From positions 62,001-126,000 of the forward strand of contig CAWBYL010000003.1 in the NCBI GenBank assembly GCA_963793025.1: a DNA stretch of 64,000 nt, read 5' to 3'. The stretch comes from CAWBYL01 sp963793025. GTDB taxonomy: Bacteria > Actinomycetota > Acidimicrobiia > Acidimicrobiales > Acidimicrobilacustridaceae. The position numbers and the translations under genes are program-made. Below, one piece after another: positions 33,411-42,558 of this stretch (positions within the stretch are counted from its first letter, which is position 1; each line of letters starts with the position of its first letter). The notes under the pieces were generated by a model, which was not told the origin of the DNA, ran no database searches, and saw only the letters and a list, made by a program, of their open reading frames with translations.

Positions 33411-36400
33411 GCCGCCACCTCCCCCGTGGCCAGGAGCCGGTCGAGCGCCTCGATGGCCGCAGTGGGGGGCCGCCACCAGAAGACACCCCTCGTGTCGTCG
33501 GCCGGCCGGTGCGGATCCATGCCTCGGAGGAACAGATAGGCGGCGCCGACGAGATCGCGGTCGGGCTGGTAGCCGGGCACCCGCCACCGCAGGTAGCGGT
33601 GCAGGGCGACGAGGTAGAGGGTGGCCTGGAGCGGGTAGTCGTGGTGGACCATGGCCTCGGCCAGGTCGGTGGCGCCGTAGTCACTCGAGTCGGGGAGGAA
33701 GTTGCTCTTGTAGTCGGCCAACCAGAACGGTCCGGTGGCCCCGGAACGGGCGACGAGGTCGATCGAGCCGGTGAGCATGCCGGCCACGTCGACGTCGAGG
33801 TCCCCTCCGGCGGCCGCTTCGGCCCAGGGCCGCAGGAGGTCGTCGGCAGAGAGGTGGGCCAGGAGCACCTCGGCGATGCGGGCAGCGGACAGGCCGGCCA
33901 GGGGGAGGTCGAAGTCGAGCTCGTCGAGGCGGTCGACCCTGGTGAGGTCGGTGAGCGAGCGGGCCCCGACAGGCCCACCCAACGGCGCCTGCAGGGCGGC
34001 GAGCAGCCCGTCGGTGAGGTCGTCGGGGGTGATGGGGAGGTTGCGGTGGTGGAGTGACTCGGCACACAGCTCCCGCAGCTCGGGGCGCAGGTCGGTGGCG
34101 GCGAAGTCGACTCGCTCCAGCACCGAGTGCACCAGCGTGCCGAATGCCGTACCACCCGGCGCCCCCTGGAGGGGCAGGGCGACCCTGCCCTCGGGGAGAA
34201 CGGCGCCCGCCGGCGGCTCGGCGTCCTCGGCCGCCTCGGGCAGCGAGGGCTCGTCGGTCCCGCCCGTGACCGGTGCGTCCGAGACCACCACCGGCTCGCC
34301 GTGGCGGAGCGCGGCGGCGGCCTCGGCCGCCCCCTTGACCGCCGAGAACGACCAGATCCGCCAGGTGCGGTCGAGCTCCCGACTGGCCTCGGCCACGGCC
34401 AGCGCCCGATGCGAGTCGCGGGCGCCGGTCCACGGATTGGGGACGACGTGATCGGGGACAGCCACGTGGGCGATGCCGCCGTCGGAGTCGGCCGCCAGGG
34501 CGGGCAGGTCGAGGACGCCGCCGCCGGCGAAGGTGAGCAGGTCTCGGAGGGGGGCGGGGGCGGGGGCGGCGTCCGACCACCACACCACCAGACGGTGCTT
34601 GGCTCGGGTGAGGGCCACGTAGAGCAGCCGACGGTCCTCTCCGCTGCGCTCGGCGGCATCGGCGGCCCGGACCCCTCCCAGAGGGCCCTTGTCGTACTTG
34701 CCCCCCACGAGGGTGACCGTGTCGATGCGGCGGACCCCGTCGAGGAAGGCGTGGGGGAGGCCCTGGAGCCGGGCCCCACCCGTCCAGAGGGTGGGACACA
34801 GCACCACCGGGAACTCGAGGCCCTTGGCCTTGTGCACGGTGAGGACCTTGACCGTGTCGTCGTCACGGTCGATGCGGCGGGCCAACACGTCGGGCGCCAT
34901 GACCTCGTCGGCGGGGACCGAGTCGTCTCGTCCGGCAGCGAGGTCGGCCAGAGCGGCGAGCAGCGCCGACGCTCCCACCGGGCGGGCGGCGGTGGCACTC
35001 TGGAGGAGTTCGGCCACATGACCGAGGTCGGTGAGGTCCCGATCGCCTCCGGGGCGGCTGAGCACCCGACGAGCCAGGCCGTGCTCGCGGGCGGCGGCCA
35101 GCAACGCCGGGATGCCCCCGTCCACCAGGGCCGAGGCCCAGGTGCGCAACAGGTCGGTGAGGTCGCCCATGCCGTCGTCGTCGAGGACGGCGAGCTCACC
35201 GGCCGACAGGCCCACGAACCAGCCGAGGGCGGCGGCCCGGGCCCGCACCACGGTGGTGGGACGCTCGAGGGCGGTGAGCAGGGTGCGCCACTGGTCGGCG
35301 GCCACGCTGTCGAGCACGCTGTCCGACGAGCTGCTCGCCGCCGGGACCCCCGCCGCGGCCAGGGCATGGGCGTAGGTGGTGGCGTCCTTGTTGGACCGCA
35401 CGAGGACACCGATGTCGGAGGCCCGCAGCGGCCGCGCCTCGCCGTCGGAGCCCGGCACGCGGGCGTGGGCCAGCAGCTCGATCACCTGAGCGACGAGATC
35501 AGGGATGGCGGCGGCCCGCGCCGCCGGCACCGAGGTGTGCTCCGCCGGGAGCTCCCGGAGGTGGAGCGAGCACGGATCGAGGCCGGTGAGGCCCGGCTGG
35601 GCGTCCGGGCGGGCAGCGAGGACCGACTGGAAGGCCACCCGCTCGTCGCCGAACCGATAGCCGGCGAAGATCTCGTCGAGGGCATCGAGCAGGGCCCGGT
35701 CGGAGCGCCAGTTGGTGTCGAGGCCGGCCACCGTGCCCCCCGAGGCGGCGGCGTGGTCGAGGGCCAACAGGTACGCCGACAGCTCGGCCGACCGAAACCG
35801 GTAGATCGACTGCTTGGGGTCCCCGACCAGCACCACGTCGACCGGTTCGAGGGCGGCTACGGGGTCGAGGAAGGCGGTGCGGAAGATGTCCCACTGGAGC
35901 TGATCGGTGTCCTGGAACTCGTCGATGAGCACCAGGGCGAAGCGGTCGCGCAGTGCCCCCACGGCGGCGGGGCCCGTGGTGGGCGACGTGAGCACGCCAC
36001 GGGCGTCGAGCAGGAGGTCGTCGAAGGTGCGGCGCCGGGACCGGCGGCGGCGCTGCCGGACGAGGGCGACGAGCTCCTCGACCAGCTCGGACGCCGGGGG
36101 GAACCGGTCGACACAGGCCTGTTGGCCCGAGGTGAGGGCCCGCCCCCCGGCGCCGGGGTCGTGCACCGAGAGCGCGGCGTCGGGGAGCTGGAGACGCAGC
36201 TCGACCGCCTGCACGAGGCGCTTGCGGGGCGCCGGGGCGCCCTCCGGATCGTGCCCGTAGCGGGCGAGCACCACGTCGTTGACGACCTCGGCCACGTCGG
36301 CGTCGGCCACGACCAGCCCCGCCTCGGTGCCGCCGGCGGCGACCACCCGCGCGCAGAAGCCGTGGATGGTGGAGATGGTGGCGGCGTCGAAGTCGGCCAC

Positions 36401-36733
36401 CGCCCGCTGGAGGCGCTCGTGGCGCTCGACGCGATCGGCCTCGGTGCCCGACGACAGGCTGGTGAGGACGACATCGTCGGTGGCGGGGGCGCCGACGGCG
36501 AGGTGGGCGGCGGCTTCGGCCATCCGCTGGCGGATGCGGCCCCGGAGCTCGGCGGTGGCCGCCTCGGTGAAGCTCACGATGCACAGCTCGTCGGCCCGCA
36601 GGCCGCGTTCGGCCACGGCCCGGGTGGCGAGGGCGGCGAGAGCGAAGGTCTTGCCCGTACCGGCGCTGGCCTCCAGCACGGTGAGCCCCGTGGGGAGGGG
36701 GCCGTCGAGGGCGAACGAGGCGGGCCTGTTCAC
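33407..36733 (-). CDS. recB: Exodeoxyribonuclease V subunit beta RecB
   Basis: The 1108-aa helicase-nuclease has UvrD-type Walker A EASAGTGKTFALAAL (about 20-34), LIDEFQDTDQLQWDIF, VGDPKQSIYRFRSAE and TVHKAKGLEFPVVL. The C-terminal RecB nuclease core reads GSIDLVARSG...ADYKSNFLP (about 990-1015), retaining both Asp residues and the Lys. GTG 36733 overlaps the recC stop and the TGA overlaps recD, so all three subunits are translationally coupled. Many actinobacteria use AdnAB instead; here RecBCD is present and complete. Confidence 0.96.
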   Translation of the reverse strand: MNRPASFALDGPLPTGLTVLEASAGTGKTFALAALATRAVAERGLRADELCIVSFTEAATAELRGRIRQRMAEAAAHLAVGAPATDDVVLTSLSSGTEADRVERHERLQRAVADFDAATISTIHGFCARVVAAGGTEAGLVVADADVAEVVNDVVLARYGHDPEGAPAPRKRLVQAVELRLQLPDAALSVHDPGAGGRALTSGQQACVDRFPPASELVEELVALVRQRRRRSRRRTFDDLLLDARGVLTSPTTGPAAVGALRDRFALVLIDEFQDTDQLQWDIFRTAFLDPVAALEPVDVVLVGDPKQSIYRFRSAELSAYLLALDHAAASGGTVAGLDTNWRSDRALLDALDEIFAGYRFGDERVAFQSVLAARPDAQPGLTGLDPCSLHLRELPAEHTSVPAARAAAIPDLVAQVIELLAHARVPGSDGEARPLRASDIGVLVRSNKDATTYAHALAAAGVPAASSSSDSVLDSVAADQWRTLLTALERPTTVVRARAAALGWFVGLSAGELAVLDDDGMGDLTDLLRTWASALVDGGIPALLAAAREHGLARRVLSRPGGDRDLTDLGHVAELLQSATAARPVGASALLAALADLAAGRDDSVPADEVMAPDVLARRIDRDDDTVKVLTVHKAKGLEFPVVLCPTLWTGGARLQGLPHAFLDGVRRIDTVTLVGGKYDKGPLGGVRAADAAERSGEDRRLLYVALTRAKHRLVVWWSDAAPAPAPLRDLLTFAGGGVLDLPALAADSDGGIAHVAVPDHVVPNPWTGARDSHRALAVAEASRELDRTWRIWSFSAVKGAAEAAAALRHGEPVVVSDAPVTGGTDEPSLPEAAEDAEPPAGAVLPEGRVALPLQGAPGGTAFGTLVHSVLERVDFAATDLRPELRELCAESLHHRNLPITPDDLTDGLLAALQAPLGGPVGARSLTDLTRVDRLDELDFDLPLAGLSAARIAEVLLAHLSADDLLRPWAEAAAGGDLDVDVAGMLTGSIDLVARSGATGPFWLADYKSNFLPDSSDYGATDLAEAMVHHDYPLQATLYLVALHRYLRWRVPGYQPDRDLVGAAYLFLRGMDPHRPADDTRGVFWWRPPTAAIEALDRLLATGEVAA

Positions 36734-39700
36734 GCGCCCACCTCGGCGGAAGAGCCGGGGATGCCGCCGGGCACGGCCACGGTGGTGCGGTCGTAGGTGC
36801 CCCAGACGCGGTCGGTCCAGTAGGCGAGCCGCGACGGCGCCGGGCGACCGTCGAGGCGCTCGTCAGCCCGCACCGGGAGGGCCAGCAGGTCGTCGAAGTC
36901 GCGCCCGAAGGCGGTGGTGAGCCACCGGTCGGTGCCGTCGCTGAAGGGACGCTCCCACACGCTGCGCGCCCCTCCCAGGCCCTTCTCGTGGAGGGCGCAC
37001 GTGGTGGTGGGCGGCGCGGGGACGGCGTCGCACATCGCCCGCCGGTGGAGGTCGACGACCACGGCCAGCACCTCGGCGGCGGCCTCGGGCGACGCGATGC
37101 CGATGCGCACGACGTCGGCTTCGGTCCAGGACCGACCTCGGCCGATCACCGCCGCCCGCCACGCCCGCTCAGGGTGCTGGACGGTGAGAGCGGCGAGCTG
37201 CACCCACGCCCGGAGACGGTCCTTCGGTTTGAGGCTCGACGCGGAGACGGTGAGGAGGAGGTCGCCGCAGAGGTCGGGAACGGTGCCCTCCACCACCACC
37301 GGACCGGCGGGACCCGCCACCTCGACCTCCACGTCCACCGGATCAGGGGCGTACGGATCGCCGCACAGCTCGCCCTCGAGCTCGGCCACCAGGGCGGCGA
37401 CGAGCGTGCGGGCGCCGTCGATGGCGGCGTCGCCGAAGGCGAGAGGAGGCACGGCACCGCGGCGGCGCTCGACCTGCTCCCACCGGGCCTCGTCGGCGAC
37501 GCCCGGCCCGGCCGGCCCGGCGGGGCCCGACGCCTCGTCACCGTCGGGCGGCACCAGGTCGACGGCGCCGGGGCCGAGGCGCACGGCGAGGAGGGCGTCG
37601 GCCACCCGCCAACGCTCGAGGCCGGCGAGGTCGAGGGGGATCTGGTCGTCGACCGGGTCGTCCTCGTCCGGAACGCTGACCTGCAGCCGGCGCCGTAGCA
37701 GCAGCTGGACCGGGTTGGCGCAGGCGTCGAGCAGCTCCGACAGCGGCACCCGCGCGGGGCCCTCCTCCGACGGTGCCGGCGGGGCGAGGGGCTCGGGGAG
37801 GAACAGGCTGGGGAGGCCCTGCGAGCGGCGGGCCTCGGCGGCGGCCAGGGCACCCCGGTCGAAGGTCCACGCCGGGGAGTACCCGAGCTCGTCGGGCACC
37901 AGGTTGCGCTCCGACCACGCCTGGCGGGGGTGGTCGACCGCCAGGAGCTCCCGCGCCGCGACGACACGGCCGCGAGCGTCCTCGGGCACGCGCACCAGGG
38001 CGTCGACCACGTCGAACAGCTCGGCCAGGGCCACCACCGGCGGGACCTCGGCGTTGGTGCGCACGTCGTGCCCGGTGCTGAACACCAGCAGGCGCTCGCC
38101 GGCCGCGAGCACGGCGTCGAGCAGCTGGGCCCGTTGCTCGCTGCGGGCGTCGCGGTCGCCCACGCACGGCTCGAGGGCGACCAGGTCGTCGGCCCCGGCG
38201 ATGGCTCCCGCCCCGACGTCGGCGTCCAGGCCGAGCAGGCACACCACCGGGTGGGGGACGCCTCGCTGGGCGGTGAGCGAGGAGACCGTGACGGCGCCCG
38301 AGCCGAAGCGGGCCCGGCCCGGCGAGCCCGCCAGGCGGGCGCGCACCAGCACGGCCAGGTCGAGCGGGTCGACGATGGTGGACCGGGGCTCACCGTCGAG
38401 GGTGGCCTCGGCCCGGAGGTCCTCGATGGTGCGCTCGACCTGGCGCCACTGCCACGAGTCGGCGTCGGAGACCGAGCACAACGCCGCGATCGCCTCGGTG
38501 AGCGCCCGGCACCACCGATCGACCGGCGCCGGGGTGCGCAGCGCGGCCATGGCCCGCTCCAGGTGGTGGACGAGCTCGGCCAGGGCGCCGGCCACCTCGA
38601 CGTCGTCGCCTTCGACCTCGCCGAAGGGGACGACGTCGCCCGGCGCCAGGCGCGGCCCGGCGGCGGCCATGGTGGCGCCGACGAGCAGTTGGTCGAGCCC
38701 CGCCATCCAGGTGTGGACATCGACCTCCGACGGGATGCCGAAGCGCTCGCGATCGGCCGGTCCCAGCCCCCACCGGACGTTGGTGGCCTCGGCCCACTCC
38801 CCGATGCGGGCGAGGGCGGAGGTGTCGAGGCCGAAGCGGTGACGCACCGGCGGGCGAGCGGCGAAGGCCAGAACCGAACTGGCCCGGAACCGACCGTCCA
38901 GGAGGTCGAGCAGGGCCCCGGCGGCGTCGAGAAGGGGGTTGTCCTGGCGGAGGCTGCGATCGGCGACCCGCACGGGGATGGCGGGGACCCCGTGGTCGGG
39001 ATCCCCCGCGAACGCGGCATCGATCAGCGGCGCGAAGCGGGCGACGTCCGGGCACAGCACGGCGACGTGGCGCGGCTCGACGAGGGGCGCACCGTGCTCG
39101 TCGCTCTCCTCGAACAGGTGGAGCAGGGCGTCGCGCAGGACCTCCACCTGCCGGGCCGGGCCGTAGGCCCGGTGCCACCGGATGCTGGCGTCGTCCGGGG
39201 CGAGCAGCGGTCGTGGATCGGGGTGGAACAGCACCCCCTCACCGGAGTCCCGAGGTGGGCCGACGGGCGACTCGTCGGCCCGCAACCCGTGCTGCAGCCG
39301 GGCCAGCACCGTGGGGTGCTCAGGCAGCGACGAGACCGGGTCAGGTGCCCGGATCGTGGTCTCAGCGGCCCCGGCGGCGGCGTCGAGCAACAACACGTTG
39401 GCCTCGCGCGACGTGCGCCCCCAGGTGGTGACGAGGTCGTGGCCGCGACCGACCGGCACGTCGACCTCCGCCTCCCGGGTGCGCGAGACGGGAAGCCGCA
39501 GCGGGAGGTGCAGCTGGGCGCGGACGTCGGCCCACCGTTCGGCCGACGCCACCGGGGCGAGGACGTGGACCTCGCGGTGCCCGGCCAGCGCGGCCAGGAC
39601 CTGGAGGTGAGGCGGCGGCAACGAGGCCAGGCCGAACACCACCACCCGGTCGGGCACCTCGGCCGGCACCGAACCGGCTCGCAGGGCGGCCACCAGCTCC

Positions 39701-40242
39701 CGGGTGCGTTCGGCATCGGATGCCGCGCCGAGGTGGGACCGCAGCGCCCGCCACAGCGCGGGCTGCCACCGGTGGTGGGGGGCGAGGGCCTGCCCGCCGG
39801 AGCCCACGTCGACCCCTTCACTCCAGCGCACCACCATGTCGGGCCGGTACAGCGTGTAGCGGTCGAACAGGTCGGCGATGGCCCGAGCCCGGACCGGGTC
39901 GGCGGACTGGCCGAGCTCGGAGCCCTGCTCCTGGAGGACGTGGTGGACCGCCCAGGTGAGGGGCCCGACCGCCCAGGAGCCCAGGCCGGCGTCCTGGCCC
40001 AGGACCCGGCCGACGAGATCGGCCGGGAAGGTGAAGTCGAGGTTGGCGGCGATGCCGTCGGAGCCGACGGCGGTGGCCCCCAGGCGGCGGGCCAGACGGG
40101 CCACCAGCCAGCTGCGAACGCCGTCACCGGGGACGACCACCACCTCACGGGTGAAGGGATCGGGGAGCGGGTGGGCCAGAACCTCGGCCAGGGTGTCGGC
40201 CAACGGCTCGAGCGACCCCGCCACGGTCAGCTGGAACGCCAC
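36730..40242 (-). CDS. recC: Exodeoxyribonuclease V subunit gamma RecC
   Basis: The 1170-aa subunit has RecC N-terminal motifs (VVVPGDGVRSWLVARLARRLG, here in part: VVVPGDGVRSWL), FGLASLPPPHLQVLAAL, and RYGPARQ-like HRAYGPARQVEVLRDALL. It lacks helicase Walker residues, as expected for the Chi-recognition subunit. The start is set at GTG 40242 (AFQLTVAGSLEPLADTLAEVL), because the leaderless DNA-damage-type -10 ends 7 nt upstream. A GTG at 40263 would place the promoter inside the gene. It heads recC-recB-recD with 4-bp overlaps. Confidence 0.94.
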   Translation of the reverse strand: MAFQLTVAGSLEPLADTLAEVLAHPLPDPFTREVVVVPGDGVRSWLVARLARRLGATAVGSDGIAANLDFTFPADLVGRVLGQDAGLGSWAVGPLTWAVHHVLQEQGSELGQSADPVRARAIADLFDRYTLYRPDMVVRWSEGVDVGSGGQALAPHHRWQPALWRALRSHLGAASDAERTRELVAALRAGSVPAEVPDRVVVFGLASLPPPHLQVLAALAGHREVHVLAPVASAERWADVRAQLHLPLRLPVSRTREAEVDVPVGRGHDLVTTWGRTSREANVLLLDAAAGAAETTIRAPDPVSSLPEHPTVLARLQHGLRADESPVGPPRDSGEGVLFHPDPRPLLAPDDASIRWHRAYGPARQVEVLRDALLHLFEESDEHGAPLVEPRHVAVLCPDVARFAPLIDAAFAGDPDHGVPAIPVRVADRSLRQDNPLLDAAGALLDLLDGRFRASSVLAFAARPPVRHRFGLDTSALARIGEWAEATNVRWGLGPADRERFGIPSEVDVHTWMAGLDQLLVGATMAAAGPRLAPGDVVPFGEVEGDDVEVAGALAELVHHLERAMAALRTPAPVDRWCRALTEAIAALCSVSDADSWQWRQVERTIEDLRAEATLDGEPRSTIVDPLDLAVLVRARLAGSPGRARFGSGAVTVSSLTAQRGVPHPVVCLLGLDADVGAGAIAGADDLVALEPCVGDRDARSEQRAQLLDAVLAAGERLLVFSTGHDVRTNAEVPPVVALAELFDVVDALVRVPEDARGRVVAARELLAVDHPRQAWSERNLVPDELGYSPAWTFDRGALAAAEARRSQGLPSLFLPEPLAPPAPSEEGPARVPLSELLDACANPVQLLLRRRLQVSVPDEDDPVDDQIPLDLAGLERWRVADALLAVRLGPGAVDLVPPDGDEASGPAGPAGPGVADEARWEQVERRRGAVPPLAFGDAAIDGARTLVAALVAELEGELCGDPYAPDPVDVEVEVAGPAGPVVVEGTVPDLCGDLLLTVSASSLKPKDRLRAWVQLAALTVQHPERAWRAAVIGRGRSWTEADVVRIGIASPEAAAEVLAVVVDLHRRAMCDAVPAPPTTTCALHEKGLGGARSVWERPFSDGTDRWLTTAFGRDFDDLLALPVRADERLDGRPAPSRLAYWTDRVWGTYDRTTVAVPGGIPGSSAEVGA

Positions 40243-40249
40243 GTCGGCG

Positions 40250-40272
40250 AGGCTACCCAGCACCTGCGACAG
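40250..40272 (-). promoter_or_regulatory. DNA-damage-type promoter (RecA-NDp/PafBC motif) of recCBD, leaderless
   Basis: On the minus strand CTGTCGCAG (40272-40264), eight bases, then TAGCCT (40255-40250) is followed by 7 nt and the GTG of recC. Architecture and spacing are identical to the motifs at 15340 and 16582, with the TGTCR core and TAnnnT intact. This predicts RecA-independent induction of recombination repair by DNA damage. Confidence 0.7.
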
Positions 40273-40311
40273 CGTCGGCGGGACGGACGACCCGCCGCTT
40301 CACCCGACGGA

Positions 40312-41094
40312 TCAGTCGACCTGCACCAGGCTGAAGTGGGACCCGTTCACGTCGGTGACATTGGCCATGCGGCCGTAGGGCGAATCCACGGCCGGGGTCA
40401 CGATCGTGCCTCCCAACTCGACGACCCTGGCCACCGCGGCATCGGTGTCGGCCGTGCCGAAGTAGATCGCCCAGTGCGACGGCGCCCCCTCGGGGAGCAT
40501 GTCGGCGGCGTCCATCAACCCCGCGAACTCGCTCCCCTCGGCCTTGGAGTCCCCGCTGACGGTGCTGTAGCGGAACTCGGGCGTGTCGCTCATGGTGTCG
40601 ATGCTCCAGCCGAAGACCTTCTCGTAGAAGGGAAGGGCGGCGGCGTACTGGGCCGAGCGCAGCTCGAACCAGCAGGGTGCCCCCACCTCGGCGATGCGGC
40701 CGAAGCCCTCGTGCTGGCCCGGCTTCCAGAACCCGATGGCGGCACCACCGGCGTCGATCACGAAACCCATGACGCCGAGGTCGCCGACGGGCATCGGGTT
40801 CACGACCACGGTGCCGCCGCTGGCGTTGGTGCCCTCGATGACAGCATCGGGATCGTCGACCCGGAGGTAGACGGACCAGGTGTCGCCCATGCCGTCGTCG
40901 TTCGCCGAGGACATCCCGCCGGCGATCATCTCGCCGTCGAGGTGGAAGTTGAAGTAGCCGCCGAACTCCTCGTTGGGGGCGTCGGCCGACCACCCGAAGA
41001 GCTCCGAGTAGAAGCGCTTGCTCGCCTCCGGATCCGAGGTCTGGAGGTCGACCCAGCAAGGGGCGCCGACGGGGGCGTCGTAGGGGGAGGTCAT
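40312..41094 (-). CDS. Two-domain VOC family protein
   Basis: The 260-aa protein is a tandem of VOC domains: GAPCWVDLQTSDPEASKRFYSELFGW at the first start (in part: CWVDLQTSDPEASKRFYSEL) and GAPCWFELRSAQYAAALPFYEKVFGW at the second (in part: CWFELRSAQYAAALPFYEKV). This layout is typical of Streptomyces-type hydroxylase-like VOC proteins. AGGAGA lies 7 nt before ATG 41094. No function is established. It diverges from the flavodoxin-macro pair across an intergenic region with a 16-bp palindrome. Confidence 0.88.
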   Translation of the reverse strand: MTSPYDAPVGAPCWVDLQTSDPEASKRFYSELFGWSADAPNEEFGGYFNFHLDGEMIAGGMSSANDDGMGDTWSVYLRVDDPDAVIEGTNASGGTVVVNPMPVGDLGVMGFVIDAGGAAIGFWKPGQHEGFGRIAEVGAPCWFELRSAQYAAALPFYEKVFGWSIDTMSDTPEFRYSTVSGDSKAEGSEFAGLMDAADMLPEGAPSHWAIYFGTADTDAAVARVVELGGTIVTPAVDSPYGRMANVTDVNGSHFSLVQVD

Positions 41095-41175
41095 GACCGT
41101 GTCTCCTGTGCGATGGAAGATGATGGGCACCTGATCCGACCGGCGCCGGTCCGCGGACTCATCGGTGCCCACGCG

Positions 41176-41191
41176 AGCGTCGCGCGACGCT
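41176..41191. promoter_or_regulatory. Perfect 16-bp palindrome in divergent promoter region
   Basis: AGCGTCGCGCGACGCT is self-complementary with no spacer and lies 7 bp ahead of the GTG at 41199, between the divergent VOC and flavodoxin genes. An operator or a short hairpin is possible; the very high GC makes a chance match less unlikely. Confidence 0.35.
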
Positions 41192-41198
41192 GGACGGT

Positions 41199-41660
41199 GT
41201 GCCCCGGCTGCTCATCGTCCACCACACCCCGTCACCCGCCATGCACACGCTCCTCGACGCCGTCCTGTCCGGGGCCGGCGACGACCAGATCGAGGGGGTC
41301 GACGTGGTGGCCCGCGCCGCCTTGGCCGCCACCGCCACCGACGTGCTCGAGGCCGACGGCTACCTGCTCGGAACGCCGGCCAACCTGGGCTACATGGCGG
41401 GGGCGCTGAAGCACTTCTTCGACCAGATCTACTACCCGTGCCTCACCGACACCGTGGGTCGTCCGTTCGGCCTCTGGGTCCACGGCAACGACGACACCGC
41501 CGGGGCGGTGCGGTCCGTCGAGACCGTGACGACCGGTCTCCAGTGGCGGCTCGCCCAGCCGGTGTTGGCGTCGGTGGGACCGCCGGACCGCGCCGCCGTC
41601 GACGCCGCCTGGGAGCTGGGGGCCTCCATGGCCGCCCTGCTGGCCGAGGGGCTGGCGTGA
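41199..41660 (+). CDS. Flavodoxin-fold / NAD(P)H-dependent FMN reductase-like protein
   Basis: The 153-aa protein begins with a flavodoxin-like strand and phosphate loop, LLIVHHTPSPAMHTLLDA. It has GYLLGTPANLGYMAGALKHF, the second flavin-binding loop, and LWVHGNDD. Such proteins bind FMN and either carry electrons or reduce small substrates. The start is GTG 41199. Its TGA overlaps the GTG of the macro-domain gene, so the two are coupled. Confidence 0.85.
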   Translation: MPRLLIVHHTPSPAMHTLLDAVLSGAGDDQIEGVDVVARAALAATATDVLEADGYLLGTPANLGYMAGALKHFFDQIYYPCLTDTVGRPFGLWVHGNDDTAGAVRSVETVTTGLQWRLAQPVLASVGPPDRAAVDAAWELGASMAALLAEGLA

Positions 41661-42220
41661 GCCCCCCCGACGAGCACGCCGACGGCCCCCGCGTGCGGGT
41701 GGTGGTGGGCGACATCACCCGCCTCCACGAACGAGGTGAGCACCCTGACGCCGTCGTCAACGCCGCCAACACCCGGCTGGCCGCCGGGAGCGGGGTCTGC
41801 GGAGCGATCTTCGCCGCCGCCGGGCCCTCCGAGCTGACTCGCGCCTGCGCGGCTGTCGGTGGGTGCCCGACGGGCGCCGCCGTGGCCACACCGGCCTTCG
41901 CCCTCGCCGAGCACGGGATCGGCCACATCATCCACGCCGTCGGACCCGTCTACGCCGCACAGGACCCAGAGTCCTCCGACGAGCTGCTCGCCGCGACCTA
42001 CCGCTCGGTGCTGGCCGTGGCCGCCGAGGTCGGGGTGCGGTGCCTGGCCGTCCCCGCCATCTCCACGGGCGTGTACGGATTCCCGCCGGATCGAGCGGCG
42101 GCCGTCGCCATCGGAGCGATCACCTCCAGCCCGGTCGGAACCGAGGAGTTGCTCCTCGTCGCCTACGACGAGGCCGCCGCCGGGGTGCTGCGGGAGGCGG
42201 TGGCCGGGCGAGTGCGTTGA
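41657..42220 (+). CDS. Macro domain protein (ADP-ribose binding, O-acetyl-ADP-ribose deacetylase-like)
   Basis: The 187-aa protein has the macro-domain sites: VVVGDITRL (adenine-binding Asp), AVVNAANTRLAAGSGVCGAI (distal ribose loop) and VPAISTGVYGFP (diphosphate loop), with HAVGPVY between. MacroD-type members remove mono-ADP-ribose or deacetylate O-acetyl-ADP-ribose. The start is GTG 41657, overlapping the upstream stop. Coupling with a flavodoxin-like reductase is unusual but gives no clear function. Confidence 0.92.
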   Translation: MSPPDEHADGPRVRVVVGDITRLHERGEHPDAVVNAANTRLAAGSGVCGAIFAAAGPSELTRACAAVGGCPTGAAVATPAFALAEHGIGHIIHAVGPVYAAQDPESSDELLAATYRSVLAVAAEVGVRCLAVPAISTGVYGFPPDRAAAVAIGAITSSPVGTEELLLVAYDEAAAGVLREAVAGRVR

Positions 42221-42273
42221 GCAGCCGCTCCCCCGATGGCGTGGGTCGGGCCCGGGACCGTCAGACTGCGGCG

Positions 42274-42540
42274 GTGATCGACTGGATGTTCCGCAACCGC
42301 CAGACGGGCGAGATCACCATCGCCCAACGCCCCAACCTGCCGGCCATCGTGTTCGTGGTCGCCGCCCTGCTGCGGTGGGTCCTCTCCCCCAGCGGCACTC
42401 GGGGCACCGTCCTCGACGTCGCCGCCACCGTCGCCCTGCTGTGGTGGGCGGGGGACGAGGTGGTGCGAGGGGTCAACCCGTTCCGCCGCATGCTCGGCGG
42501 TGTGGTGATCCTCGCCGAGATCGTCCTGCTGGTGCGCTGA
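42274..42540 (+). CDS. Small membrane protein (88 aa), unknown
   Basis: GTG 42274 opens IDWMFRNRQTGEITIAQRPN, a polar N-terminus, followed by about three hydrophobic stretches (LPAIVFVVAALLRWVL, TVLDVAATVALLWWAGDEVV, MLGGVVILAEIVLLV) and a very short tail. I do not recognise the family. It lies 53 bp after the macro gene, could be cotranscribed with it, and converges on the SDR gene. Confidence 0.65.
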   Translation: MIDWMFRNRQTGEITIAQRPNLPAIVFVVAALLRWVLSPSGTRGTVLDVAATVALLWWAGDEVVRGVNPFRRMLGGVVILAEIVLLVR

Positions 42541-42558
42541 CGAGGCTCGACCCGCCCG

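Noticed and set aside
34127..36796. Very long open frame on the plus strand opposite recB
   Set aside because: Its translation is Gly/Arg/Val/His-rich with no domain, and recB on the other strand has complete helicase and nuclease motifs. High GC removes stop codons from the antisense frame.
37930..41409. Even longer plus-strand open frame opposite recC and the VOC gene
   Set aside because: Low-complexity composition, spans two real genes on the other strand, no domain.
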